DNA of 64,000 bases from Devosia sp. (GTDB taxonomy: Bacteria; Pseudomonadota; Alphaproteobacteria; Rhizobiales; Devosiaceae): the NCBI RefSeq assembly GCF_024707125.1, contig NZ_JANQAH010000011.1, forward strand, positions 248,001-312,000. The letters are read 5' to 3'. Below are positions 8,311-16,626 of this stretch, in pieces. Within the stretch, counting starts at the first letter, position 1; each line of letters opens with the position of its first letter. Both the position numbers and the translations under genes were made by a program. Below the pieces are notes generated by a model, which was not told the DNA's origin, did no database searches, and saw nothing but the letters and a program-made list of their open reading frames with translations.

Positions 8311-9289
8311 GAGAGACGGATCCGCGGGTCGGAAATGGCGAGGAGGATGTCGGAGATCAGTGTGCCGATGAGCACCAGCCCGCCGGTAAGCAGGATGAAG
8401 GCGCCGGCCAGATACATGTCCTGGCTCTTGAGCGCCTGCAGCAGCAGGGCCCGGCCGTGGGCAGGTTGAGAACGGTGGACACGATGAGTTCGCCGGAAAT
8501 GAGGGCGGGAAGCACCCAACCAATGGTGGAGATGAAGGGATTGAGCGCCACGCGCACCGGATAGGTCAGAATGAGCCGGCCTTCGGGCAGGCCCTTGGCG
8601 CGGGCGGCCTCGACATAGGGCTTGTGCAGTTCATCAAGGAGATTGGCACGCATGATGCGGGTCAGCGCCGCTGTGCTGCCAAGACCGATGACCAGGATCG
8701 GTATCCAGGCGTGCTGGAAAAAGTCCCAGACTTTCGCGAGCGAGAATGGCGCATTCTCGAAGGCCGGCGAGAAGAGCCCGCCGACCGACACCCCGAACCA
8801 CATGGTCGATATGTAGAGCAGCACGATGGCGACTAAGAATTCCGGCACAGCTGTAGCGAGAAAGGCAAAAGTCGTCGTCAGATAATCAATGACCGAATAT
8901 TGCCGCACCGCCGAGATGATGCCGATGGGCAGGGATACCGCCCACATGGTGATCAGCGTCAGGAACGAGATCAGCGCCGTCATGCCCATGCGACCCCAGA
9001 CCAGCTCGGTCACCGGCTGGTTCCACTCAAAGCTCTGGCCGAAATCGCCGCGGACGATACCGCCGATCCATTTGAAGTATTGCACGGCGATGTTTTCGCC
9101 CAGGCCATAACGCTCGCGCAGATTGGCCAGCACGGCGCTATCGACGGCTTCGCCGGTCTGCGCGATCTGGGCCGCATAGGTCGAGACATAGTCGCCGGGC
9201 GGCAATTGGATGACGGTAAAGGCGAGTAGCGAGATCGCAAACATGGCCGGGATCATTCCGGCTATCCGTTTGAGAATGAAGATCAGCAT
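8307..9289 (-). CDS. ABC permease, DppB/OppB type, with a one-base frameshift near its 3' end
   Basis: The ATG at 9289 opens a frame with typical DppB features: MLIFILKRIAGMIPAMFAIS, the EAA loop YVEAARAKGLPEGRLILTYP, and membrane segments throughout. After VLNLPTAGP the zero frame turns into CCCRRSRARTC, but the neighbouring frame continues as LLLQALKSQDMYLAGAFILL and ends in DPRIRLS with TGA at 8309-8307, overlapping the next ATG. One extra base in the GGGCCC run (8447-8452) would restore a normal 327-residue permease. No ribosomal slippery heptamer in the right phase is present. The cause is a sequencing error or a recent inactivating deletion. Confidence 0.85.
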
Positions 9290-9313
9290 GGACAGCGATC
9301 CCTTGGTCGAGGA

Positions 9314-9337
9314 ACCCGGCCGGCAAACCGGCCGGGT
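9314..9337 (-). promoter_or_regulatory. Strong stem-loop between binding-protein and permease genes
   Basis: ACCCGGCCGG (9314-9323), loop CAAA, CCGGCCGGGT (9328-9337): a perfect 10-bp GC stem with no T tract, right after the binding-protein stop. Such elements protect the upstream mRNA or attenuate read-through, giving more binding protein than permease. Confidence 0.65.
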
Positions 9338-9348
9338 GAAGGACAGGG

Positions 9349-11250
9349 TTAGTTCTTGAAGTAGAACTGCTCGGTATTGAGCGTGCCCGGATCGGGGTGG
9401 ATCCAACCCGTCGGCGTATCCGCCGGCACATTGCCGAGATTGTTGGAGACCACCGCCAGCCCCGGAATGGCCGTGCTGACACCGATCTGGTAGAACTGGT
9501 CGGCGGTGATTTCGAGCAATTGCTGGAAGAGCGCAGCCTGTTCCTCAGCGTTCGACGTGCCCTTGATCTGGTCGTAGAGCGCCCACTGCTCCTTGACGTA
9601 TTCGGGCGGCTCGGTGCCACCATCGCCGATATAGTACTTTGCCCAATCGACGGCGAAATTGGACTCGGTCGAGAACGGAAAATAGTCGCGCGGATCGATG
9701 AAGACGTCGATGCCGCCCGACGTAGCGCCCCAGACAACGATGTCGTGCTGGCTCGCAGTCTTTTCCTCATAGAAGCGAGTACGATCCTGCGCCGAGAAGC
9801 GCGCATCGATACCCACGGCCTGCCAATATTGAGTAAGAAGTTCGGCGGCATCGGCATGGGCGCCCAGCGCTGTCACAGCCGCAACATTGACCACCAGCGG
9901 ACTGCCATCGGGCGCCAAACGGAAGCCATTGCCGCCGCGTTTGTCGAGACCGATGGAGTCGAGCAGGCGATTGGCCTCATCGACATTGTATTCGAGATAT
10001 TGCGTGGCGAGCCGCTCATTGTAGAAAGGCGTGCCCTCGCGCGGTGTAACCTGCTGCGGGGTCCCCTGGCCCAAGTAGAGCGTATCGATGATCGCAACGC
10101 GGTCTAGCGCATGCGACAGGGCAATACGGAAGTCCTTGTTATCGAAAACTTCGGCCTTTACCGGGTCATGCGAGTTCAGATTGACCGAGATGGCCAGCGA
10201 ATTGCCGACCCGAGATTCACGCGGTGAAATATTGAAATTGCCCGCTTCCGCACCTTCGACCAGCACCGGCAGGTTCGAAGCATTGGCCGTGTGGCGCACT
10301 TCATAGTCGATTTCGCCGGCCAGAACGCTGAGCAGCAGCGTTTGCGCTTCGGCATTCACCGAAACGCTGAGCCCATCGATATAGGGCAGCTGGTTTCCGG
10401 CCGTGTCGACCTTCCAGTAATAGGGATTGCGCTCGAACGAGACGCGCGTCGCGCCAGCCACATAGGGCTCGGTGATATGCCAGGCCTCGAGCGTCGGGCG
10501 CTCGGGATTGCGCCAGCGCTGGATATTCTCGATCCCGACGCCGCACATATTGGTCATGTGCTCGGCCCAGTCGGCAACGCCGGCTGCCTTGGCATTGGCG
10601 TCCGCGTCCGGGTTGTATTTGGGCATGAACTGGCTGCAATAGGCCTTGTTCAGCAGAGCCAACTGCACGCCATAGACGCTGGCGGCGTTGATGATGAAAA
10701 GCCCGTTTGGCTTGGTCCAGGAAATGGTGAATTCGGTCGGCGAAGTCACCGAGATCGTTGGCAATTCGCCTTCGACCGTCAGCCAACCCGGCTTGGTCGG
10801 GAAGAGCTTTTCGTCGGGTAGAACGTCTTCGATGAAGAAGGCGATGTCATCGGCCGTAAAAGCGCTGCCATCGGACCATTTCATCCCCTCGCGGAGGGTA
10901 AAGGTGAACGACTTGCTGTCTTCGCTCGCCGTGTAAGCGCTTGCAATATTTGGGTAAACGTCGCCGGACCAGTCTGCATCCCAGGTGAGCAGCGGCTCGT
11001 AGCCGAAATAGGTGAAGAGCATGTTGCGGTCATTGCCGCCCACCATGCCGCCGCGGAACGTGCCGCCATATTTGCCGACTTCACTGACGGGCGTGACAAC
11101 GCGCGGATTGCTGCCGACGCGCTCGGCCACGGGTGGCAGATCCAGCCCTTCGAGTGCCGGAGACTGTTGATATTGCTGCGCAAATGCCGCGACGCTCCCC
11201 AGCGTCACAAGCGAGATTCCCGCCAGGGCGGCTACCCTCAAATGTTTCAA
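9349..11250 (-). CDS. Periplasmic substrate-binding protein, family 5 (peptide/oligosaccharide type)
   Basis: 633 residues, starting at a TTG (11250) four bases after GGAGGG, with no better ATG. A Sec signal peptide (MKHLRVAALAGISLVTLGSVAAFAQ) is followed by the SBP-bac-5 body: YGGTFRGG, LTWDADWSGDVYPNIASAYT, KSFTFTLREGMKWSDGSAFTADD. At over 600 residues it is larger than DppA or OppA (about 530) and falls with the long members often linked to plant-polysaccharide oligomers. It is the first gene of an operon ending in uronate dehydrogenase and divergent from KdgD, so a uronic-acid-containing saccharide is the likely ligand. This is inferred from context only. Confidence 0.85.
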   Translation of the reverse strand: MKHLRVAALAGISLVTLGSVAAFAQQYQQSPALEGLDLPPVAERVGSNPRVVTPVSEVGKYGGTFRGGMVGGNDRNMLFTYFGYEPLLTWDADWSGDVYPNIASAYTASEDSKSFTFTLREGMKWSDGSAFTADDIAFFIEDVLPDEKLFPTKPGWLTVEGELPTISVTSPTEFTISWTKPNGLFIINAASVYGVQLALLNKAYCSQFMPKYNPDADANAKAAGVADWAEHMTNMCGVGIENIQRWRNPERPTLEAWHITEPYVAGATRVSFERNPYYWKVDTAGNQLPYIDGLSVSVNAEAQTLLLSVLAGEIDYEVRHTANASNLPVLVEGAEAGNFNISPRESRVGNSLAISVNLNSHDPVKAEVFDNKDFRIALSHALDRVAIIDTLYLGQGTPQQVTPREGTPFYNERLATQYLEYNVDEANRLLDSIGLDKRGGNGFRLAPDGSPLVVNVAAVTALGAHADAAELLTQYWQAVGIDARFSAQDRTRFYEEKTASQHDIVVWGATSGGIDVFIDPRDYFPFSTESNFAVDWAKYYIGDGGTEPPEYVKEQWALYDQIKGTSNAEEQAALFQQLLEITADQFYQIGVSTAIPGLAVVSNNLGNVPADTPTGWIHPDPGTLNTEQFYFKN

Positions 11251-11319
11251 TTTTCCCTCCCATCAGACTGATTTCGCCGGCGGATGTGCCGTTCCAGGCG
11301 ATTGCTGAGGTCCGCACTC

Positions 11320-11360
11320 TTGTATGACTGCAATTGCAATGTCAACATGCAATCATACTT
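11320..11360. promoter_or_regulatory. Dyad in the divergent kdgD / binding-protein promoter, candidate GntR operator
   Basis: TTGTATGACTGCA (11320-11332) faces TGCAATCATACTT (11348-11360), an imperfect inverted repeat with 10 of 13 matching positions. The half-site TTGTATGA recurs at 13589-13596 in the other divergent promoter of the island. FadR-type GntR proteins bind short dyads of this kind, and such a regulator is encoded at 13775. Confidence 0.45.
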
Positions 11361-11388
11361 CTTTTGATAGACGGCGTTTCACATGCCG

Positions 11389-11417
11389 TTGACAGGCCCA
11401 TTCAGGCCATGCATACA
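11389..11417 (+). promoter_or_regulatory. Candidate sigma-70 promoter for kdgD
   Basis: TTGACA at 11389-11394, a 17-bp spacer, then CATACA at 11412-11417. The -35 is perfect and the -10 weak, which suits a regulated promoter just downstream of the dyad. Confidence 0.4.
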
Positions 11418-11456
11418 GAAAGAAGTATTACTAATCGTCGCCGCAGGAGACCGGAC

Positions 11457-12365
11457 GTGAACTTCGACGAACTCAAGACCAAGATCGGCTCGGGCCTCTT
11501 GTCATTTCCGGTGACCGACTTCGATGCCGCAGGCGAGTTCGATCGCAAATCCTACGCCAAGCGACTGCAATGGCTGTCCTCCTACGACTCGGCGGGACTC
11601 TTCGCAGCGGGCGGTACGGGGGAGTTCTTCTCGATCGGTTATGATGGGGAATATGACGACATCATCAGCACGGCAGTGAACAATGCCGCGCCCGGCGTGC
11701 CCGTGCTGGCCGGCGTCGGCTATGGCACGCGCATGGCGGTCGAGCTGGCAAAGCGCGCTGAAAAGGCTGGCGCCGCCGGCATCCTGGTCCTGCCGCACTA
11801 TCTGATGTTTACCGAACAGGAAGGCATCATCGCCCACATGAAGGCCATCTGCGACGCGGTTAGTATCGGCGTCATCTACTACGCCCGCGACAACACTCGC
11901 CTGACGCCGCAATCCCTCGCAAAACTGGCCGAGATGTGCCCGAACCTGATCGGCTACAAGGACGGCATTGGCGACCTGCAGCTGATGGTGAAAATCTCGA
12001 CCCTGATCGGCGACCGCATGGTGCATATCGGCGGCCTGCCAACCGCCGAAGTCTTTGCCCAGCCCTATCTCGAAATGGGCGTCACCACATATTCCTCGGC
12101 CGTGTTCAACTTCGTGCCGGAACTGGCGCTGCGCTTCTACAAAGCTGTGCGCGCCCGTGATGCAGCAACGATCGAAACCCTGCTCAAGAACTTCTACCTG
12201 CCCCTGATCGAACTGCGCGACCGCAAGCGCGGCTATGCCGTTTCCATGGTCAAGGCCGGCGCGGATCTGGTTGGCCGCGGGGCCGGCAAGGTGCGCAGCC
12301 CACTGACAGAACTGACGGGCGAAGAGCGTGAGGAGCTTTCGCAACTCATTGCCGCCAACCGCTGA
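11457..12365 (+). CDS. kdgD: 5-dehydro-4-deoxyglucarate dehydratase (KdgD)
   Basis: 302 residues from a GTG at 11457 with AGGAGA six bases upstream; the frame is open further 5' but that start gives the family length of about 300. This is a DapA-superfamily TIM barrel. The GAGGTGEFFS loop is typical of KdgD, the Schiff-base Lys lies in NLIGYKDGIGD and the catalytic Tyr in GVIYYARDN. The enzyme dehydrates and decarboxylates 5-dehydro-4-deoxy-D-glucarate to 2,5-dioxopentanoate, on the oxidative uronate/aldarate route. It is transcribed divergently from the importer-udh operon and ends at a strong terminator. Confidence 0.88.
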   Translation: MNFDELKTKIGSGLLSFPVTDFDAAGEFDRKSYAKRLQWLSSYDSAGLFAAGGTGEFFSIGYDGEYDDIISTAVNNAAPGVPVLAGVGYGTRMAVELAKRAEKAGAAGILVLPHYLMFTEQEGIIAHMKAICDAVSIGVIYYARDNTRLTPQSLAKLAEMCPNLIGYKDGIGDLQLMVKISTLIGDRMVHIGGLPTAEVFAQPYLEMGVTTYSSAVFNFVPELALRFYKAVRARDAATIETLLKNFYLPLIELRDRKRGYAVSMVKAGADLVGRGAGKVRSPLTELTGEEREELSQLIAANR

Positions 12366-12390
12366 TTTCCCGAGCGCCCTCCCTGCGCAC

Positions 12391-12426
12391 AAAGGCCCGG
12401 ATCGCAAGATCCGGGCCTTTTCTTTT
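12391..12426 (+). terminator. Rho-independent terminator of kdgD
   Basis: AAAGGCCCGGAT (12391-12402), loop CGCAAG (a 6-base loop), ATCCGGGCCTTT (12409-12420), followed by TCTTTTTG. A perfect 12-bp stem with a good T tract. Confidence 0.88.
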
Positions 12427-12438
12427 TGCACTCACCCA

Positions 12439-12520
12439 CCCACCGGGTCATTCCCGCGAAAGCGGGAATCTCATTGATCGGAAACAGAGATTCCCGCTTT
12501 CGCGGGAATGACACGGTGGG
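12439..12520. repeat. REP-like palindromic intergenic element (inverted pair)
   Basis: Two 34-base arms, 12439-12472 and 12487-12520, are inverted copies with one mismatch around a 14-base centre. Each arm contains the smaller palindrome ATTCCCGCGAAAGCGGGAAT. It lies between the convergent kdgD and uxuA genes. Such repeats are common between genes in many Alphaproteobacteria and are probably scattered through this genome. Confidence 0.75.
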
Positions 12521-12544
12521 TACGGGGATATCGGAGCTGAGGTG

Positions 12545-13552
12545 TCAGGCTCCGTACGGATCCCAGCCATTGGCCTGGAAAACGCCAATGATGTAGCCGT
12601 AGCAGAAGGCAAAGGCGGTCTCGAAGGGCGCTTCGCCATCGATATGCGGCACATGGTCGGGCATGATCATGCAGTCAACGCCGACTTCCTTGTAGATCTT
12701 GAGGCTCGCCGCCATGTCCATGTCGCCGGCATCAGGAAACTCCTCGGTGAAGGAGTAGCGACCACCCTTGATGTTGCGGAAATGGACGTTGAAAATCTTC
12801 TTCCGCTCACCGAACCAGCGGATGATGTCGCCGATCTCCTCGCGCGGATTTTCGAGGCTTTCAGCCACCGTGCCCTGGCAGAAATTGAGCCCATGATAGG
12901 GGCTTTCGGCAATGGAGACGAACTTCTTGAGCCCTTCTGCGGAGCCCAGCACACGCTCTTCCATGCCGCGATAGCCCGGTCGTGTCAGCGGATCGTGCGG
13001 GTGGCAGGCAAGGCGCACCTTGCTCGCTTCAGCCACCGGCACGACGCGCTCGAGGAACCAGGTAATGCGCTCCCACATCTCGTCGGCGCTGACATTGCCG
13101 GCGCGGCTTGGGACGGTGTCATCCGTCGTCTGATCGTGCCGGAAGGTCGACATGATAGCACCGCCGCGGCCGCGCTCTGACGGGGTGCGCGGAATGCCGA
13201 GAATGTTGAAATTGTACTTTGCCGCCTTGATGCCAAGCGCACCCAGCGTCTCGATCAACCGGCAAATGCTGTCGACCTCCCGCTCCCTTTCCGGATCCTG
13301 ACCAAGAACGATGGAAGGCGATTTCACCTTATCGACACCAGCCGAAGACATGGGCAATTGCACCATGTCGAGCACCAGGCCCGCCGCTTCGATGCGTTCG
13401 ATATGGCGCTCCAGCACGTCGCGCGTCCAATCATGCGGATTGCCGACCGGATCGACGCAGACATGGCGCAGGCCAAGCTGTGCCAGCTGGCGCAAGTGGG
13501 CATCCCCCACCTCGTTGAACTTCTCCCCGCTCAGCTGGGTGCCCACATACAT
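12545..13552 (-). CDS. uxuA: Mannonate dehydratase
   Basis: 335 residues from the ATG at 13552, with GAGGGA at a good distance. TIM-barrel UxuA family with the signature blocks RLACHPHDP, GLNFCQGT (metal-site Cys), FNVHFRNIKG (metal-site His) and CMIMPDHVP. It dehydrates D-mannonate to 2-dehydro-3-deoxy-D-gluconate in the isomerase route from glucuronate. It is shorter than the E. coli enzyme (394) but similar to other bacterial forms of 340-360. It shares a divergent promoter with the GntR regulator. UxaC and UxuB, the preceding steps, are not in the window. Confidence 0.85.
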   Translation of the reverse strand: MYVGTQLSGEKFNEVGDAHLRQLAQLGLRHVCVDPVGNPHDWTRDVLERHIERIEAAGLVLDMVQLPMSSAGVDKVKSPSIVLGQDPEREREVDSICRLIETLGALGIKAAKYNFNILGIPRTPSERGRGGAIMSTFRHDQTTDDTVPSRAGNVSADEMWERITWFLERVVPVAEASKVRLACHPHDPLTRPGYRGMEERVLGSAEGLKKFVSIAESPYHGLNFCQGTVAESLENPREEIGDIIRWFGERKKIFNVHFRNIKGGRYSFTEEFPDAGDMDMAASLKIYKEVGVDCMIMPDHVPHIDGEAPFETAFAFCYGYIIGVFQANGWDPYGA

Positions 13553-13581
13553 GCAAAAAATCCCTCAAGTGTTATGACTTC

Positions 13582-13596
13582 TACAAAGTTGTATGA
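13582..13596. promoter_or_regulatory. Candidate GntR operator in the uxuA / gntR promoter
   Basis: TACAA (13582-13586), AG, TTGTA (13589-13593) form a small dyad. The sequence TTGTATGA (13589-13596) is identical to the half-site at 11320-11327 in front of kdgD. It lies just upstream of the uxuA start, suiting repression by the FadR-type protein at 13775. Confidence 0.4.
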
Positions 13597-13774
13597 AATA
13601 TCTGCACATGCTACAAGCTGAACATGAGCCTCGGGGGACAGATTTCGTCGTCCGCCACACGTTCACGGCACGAGAAGGATGACAAATCCGGCGCCGCATG
13701 GCATGCGATAAGCGTCCCCACTCTGCTGCAATGCGTTAGCAGACTGTTACCATCGAGAATGCGAAAACCGGAAA

Positions 13775-14497
13775 ATGGCTGAAATCGAAGCGCTGCGACT
13801 GACCGACCGCGTGAAAGACGGGCTGGTCCGGCTGATCGCCGATAGCGGCCTCAAGCCGGGCGACAAGCTGCCGCCCGCCGATAGGCTCTGCGAAACCTTC
13901 GATGTGAGTCGCACCGTGGTGCGCGAGGCCATTGCCAGCCTCAAGGCCGAGGGCCGGCTGCGCTCGTTGCGCGGCAGCGGCGTCTATGTCAGCGAACCGC
14001 CCAAGGTTGTCGGCGGCTCCATGTTCATGGAAGCGCCGCAGGACATTGCCGAAGTGCTGGACTTCATCGAATTTCGCATCAGCGTCGAGATCGAGGCCGC
14101 AGGGCTCGCGGCAGAGCGCCGGACGGAGACCAACCTCCTGCGCATGGAACAGGCGCTGACCCAGTTTGCCCGGCACCTGGCCGACAATTCGCTGGCGACC
14201 GACGCCGACCGCGCTTTTCACCGCGCCATCGCCGATGCCACCAACAATTCGCGCTTCCGCCTCTTCGTCGATGAAATGGGCGAACGCCTGATCCCGCGCC
14301 GGGCGCTGGGGGCAAGTTTCAGCGACGAGAAGGACAAGGCGGAGTTTCTGGAAAATATCCAGACCGAGCATCGGCGCATTTTTGACGCTATTACCAATCG
14401 CCAGCCTGACGCGGCGCGTCTTGCCATGCGCCAGCATCTCGAAGGCGGCCGCCGTCGCTATCGCGAATGGAGCCTGGCCCACGATCTGGGCCAGTGA
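13775..14497 (+). CDS. GntR-family regulator, FadR/FCD subfamily
   Basis: 240 residues. The N-terminal winged HTH (about 8-75) shows LKPGDKLPPADRLCETFDVS, RTVVREAIASLKAEGRLRSL and GSGVYV. An FCD all-helical effector domain (about 90-235) follows, with the expected metal-site pattern of His and Asp residues (DADRAFHRAIADAT, EHRRIFDAI). FCD regulators of this type usually sense sugar acids or small carboxylates. It stands between divergent uxuA and a same-strand lactonase gene starting 8 bases after its stop, so it is probably the local uronate regulator. Confidence 0.87.
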   Translation: MAEIEALRLTDRVKDGLVRLIADSGLKPGDKLPPADRLCETFDVSRTVVREAIASLKAEGRLRSLRGSGVYVSEPPKVVGGSMFMEAPQDIAEVLDFIEFRISVEIEAAGLAAERRTETNLLRMEQALTQFARHLADNSLATDADRAFHRAIADATNNSRFRLFVDEMGERLIPRRALGASFSDEKDKAEFLENIQTEHRRIFDAITNRQPDAARLAMRQHLEGGRRRYREWSLAHDLGQ

Positions 14498-14504
14498 GCC
14501 CACG

Positions 14505-15362
14505 ATGATGCAACCTGACGTGAACTGGGTGATCCGCGAGCGTTTTGGCGTGGGCGAGAGCCCTGTGTGGGACGGCGTGAACAGGCGCCTGCTGTGGTGC
14601 GATATTCCGGCCGGTGCGATCCATGCGCTCGATATTGCCACCGGAGAGCGGGACTTTTGGGAGTTCGGCGAGCCGGTGCCAAGCCTGGGGCTGGCCAAGA
14701 ACGGCAAGCTGGTCGTGGCCCTGCGCAACGATGTCATCCTGTTCGACCCGAGCAACGGAACGCGGGAAACCGTGGCGCGCATAGAGCATGCCAAGCCCGA
14801 TATGCGGCTCAACGACGGCAAGGTGGGGCCGGATGGCGCCTTCTGGGTCGGCAGCATGGATGCTGCACCCGGCGATGCACCTTCGGCAAAACTCTATCGC
14901 GTCGCGCCGGATGGCGACGTGCGGGTGATTGCCGATGGGATTGCCATTTCCAACGGCCTCGCCTGGAATGCCGACGCTACCCTGCTCTACCATTCGGACT
15001 CGCGCGGCAGCATGTGGCTCGACTGCTGGGATTTTGATCGCGCGACAGGGGCGGTCAGCAATCGCCGTCGCCTGCGGGACAATGACGAGGCCAATGGCAG
15101 ACCGGATGGCGGCGCCTGCGATCTAGCGGGGACCTATTGGTCGGCTGGGCCTTCGGCGAGCCGGATCAATCGGTTCTCGACAACGGGAGAATTACTAGGC
15201 TGGGTGGATGTGCCGCTGAAGCTGCCGACCATGCCTTGCTTTGGCGGGGCGGATATGAAGACCGTGTTTGTCACCAGCCTTGGTTCGGGCGAAGACCGGC
15301 GCGATGGGATTGTGCAGTTCCGGGCGGATGTAGCGGGGGTGCCCGTTGGAACGTTTGGGTAA
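14505..15362 (+). CDS. SMP-30/gluconolactonase-family lactonase
   Basis: 285 residues from the first of two adjacent ATGs (14505 or 14508); the start is 8 bases after the regulator stop, so co-transcription is likely. Six-bladed propeller family: GVGESPVWD holds the metal-site Glu, MRLNDGKVGPDGAFWVGSMD the substrate-site Asn-Asp, SNGLAWN the second Asn, and YHSDS the catalytic Asp. The family hydrolyses sugar-acid lactones. In this island the aldarolactone made by uronate dehydrogenase is the natural candidate, although gluconolactone or arabinonolactone cannot be excluded. Confidence 0.85.
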   Translation: MMQPDVNWVIRERFGVGESPVWDGVNRRLLWCDIPAGAIHALDIATGERDFWEFGEPVPSLGLAKNGKLVVALRNDVILFDPSNGTRETVARIEHAKPDMRLNDGKVGPDGAFWVGSMDAAPGDAPSAKLYRVAPDGDVRVIADGIAISNGLAWNADATLLYHSDSRGSMWLDCWDFDRATGAVSNRRRLRDNDEANGRPDGGACDLAGTYWSAGPSASRINRFSTTGELLGWVDVPLKLPTMPCFGGADMKTVFVTSLGSGEDRRDGIVQFRADVAGVPVGTFG

Positions 15363-15399
15363 CCGAGCACGACTCGCCGGCGCTACCCTTCCGCCGCCC

Positions 15400-15469
15400 G
15401 TCATCCTCGGGCTTGACCCGAGGACACTTCACTTTGGGATGACACCCTCGGGTCAAGCCCGAGGGTGAC
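15400..15469. repeat. REP-like palindromic element, second family
   Basis: GTCATCCTCGGGCTTGACCC begins an arm at 15400-15425, which is largely the reverse complement of 15441-15469. Both contain CCTCGGGTCAAGCCCGAGG or its complement. It lies between the convergent lactonase and alcohol dehydrogenase genes. This kind of repeat is familiar in Rhizobiales intergenic DNA. Confidence 0.7.
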
Positions 15470-15499
15470 GATTGGTGGTTGCCCGAGCCTGGAGAGGAC

Positions 15500-16516
15500 T
15501 TACGGCCGCAGGAGTGTCTTGATGGCGCGGCGCTCGTCCATGGCGCGATAGCCTTCAGCGGCGTCGGCCAGCGGCAGCTCCAAATCGAACACCCTGCCCG
15601 GATTGATCTGGCGCGTGAGGATCAGATCCAGCAGATACGGCAGGAAGCGGCGCACCGGCGCGGGGCCGCCCATCATCCCGGTCTGCGAGAAGAACAGTGA
15701 TTGGCCATCGAACTGCACGCCATGCGGCACGCCGACATAGCCGATCATTGAGCCGGGCCGGGCGCAATTGATCGCCGTCTGCATGGACTCCTGCGTGCCG
15801 ACGCATTCGAGCACGGCATCGGCGCCGATGCGCTGGGTCAACTCCTTGACCCGTGCCACGCCCGCATCGCCACGCTCGGCAATGATGTCGGTGGCGCCAT
15901 AGTCGAGCGCCAGATCCTGCCGGCTCTTGTGGCGGCTCATGGCGATGATCCGGTGGGCGCCCAACTGCTTGGCGGCAAGGACGCCCATCAACCCCACTGC
16001 GCCATCGCCGACGACCACCACGGTCGACCCCGACTGTACGCGGGCGGCGTCGGCGGCATACCAGCCGGTGCCGAGCACGTCGGAGGCAGCGAGGAGGCTC
16101 GGGATCAGGTCGTCATCGGGCATGGTGTCGGTGGCGATCAGCGTGCCATCGGCGAGCGGCACGCGCGCATATTCCGCCTGCCCGCCGGTCATGAATTCGC
16201 GCTGCTCGCAGGAGGACTGAAAGCCGTGGCGGCAATGGGGGCAGGTATTGTCGGAGAGAACGAACGACCCAACGACGAACTGGCCTGGCTTCACCGTCTT
16301 GACGTCGCTGCCGACGGCAACGACGACGCCGCAATATTCGTGGCCCATGGCCATGGGGCTCGAGACATCGTTGAGGCCACGGAACGGCCAGAGGTCGGAC
16401 CCGCAAATGCAGGTGGCAGTCAGACGAATGATGGCATCGGTCGGCTTTTGGATCACCGGTTCGTCGCGTTCTTCGACGCGCACATCGCCGGGGGCGTAGA
16501 GCATGGTGGCAAGCAA
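15500..16516 (-). CDS. Zinc-dependent alcohol dehydrogenase (MDR family)
   Basis: 338 residues from a TTG at 16516, seven bases after a strong AAGGAG; the ATG at 16504 has no such site, and MLATMLYAPGDVRVEE matches the usual family N-terminus. Catalytic zinc site residues appear in CICGSDLW and MGHEYCG. A structural-type cysteine cluster, CPHCRHGFQSSC, has three Cys spaced C-x2-C-x7-C. The NAD(P) fold has VVVGDGAVGLMG. The substrate is not evident. It is divergent from a LysR regulator, a common arrangement for these enzymes. Confidence 0.83.
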   Translation of the reverse strand: MLATMLYAPGDVRVEERDEPVIQKPTDAIIRLTATCICGSDLWPFRGLNDVSSPMAMGHEYCGVVVAVGSDVKTVKPGQFVVGSFVLSDNTCPHCRHGFQSSCEQREFMTGGQAEYARVPLADGTLIATDTMPDDDLIPSLLAASDVLGTGWYAADAARVQSGSTVVVVGDGAVGLMGVLAAKQLGAHRIIAMSRHKSRQDLALDYGATDIIAERGDAGVARVKELTQRIGADAVLECVGTQESMQTAINCARPGSMIGYVGVPHGVQFDGQSLFFSQTGMMGGPAPVRRFLPYLLDLILTRQINPGRVFDLELPLADAAEGYRAMDERRAIKTLLRP

Positions 16517-16581
16517 GAAGGGTCTCCTTGGCGAGGGATCGCCAGTGGTTCGACCCCAGTGTAGCCAAGCCGGGATCATCG

Positions 16582-16598
16582 GATTATCTTGAGTAATC
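16582..16598. promoter_or_regulatory. Candidate LysR-type box
   Basis: GATTA (16582-16586), TCTTGAG, TAATC (16594-16598): an inverted repeat in the divergent space between the alcohol dehydrogenase and the LysR gene, where such regulators bind. Confidence 0.45.
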
Positions 16599-16626
16599 TT
16601 GATGCAGTGTTGAGCGTGATTCAGGA

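Noticed and set aside
8430..8470. Programmed ribosomal frameshift in the DppB-like gene
   Set aside because: GGGCCC is in the wrong phase for an X-XXY-YYZ heptamer and no strong downstream structure is evident. A one-base error or mutation is simpler.
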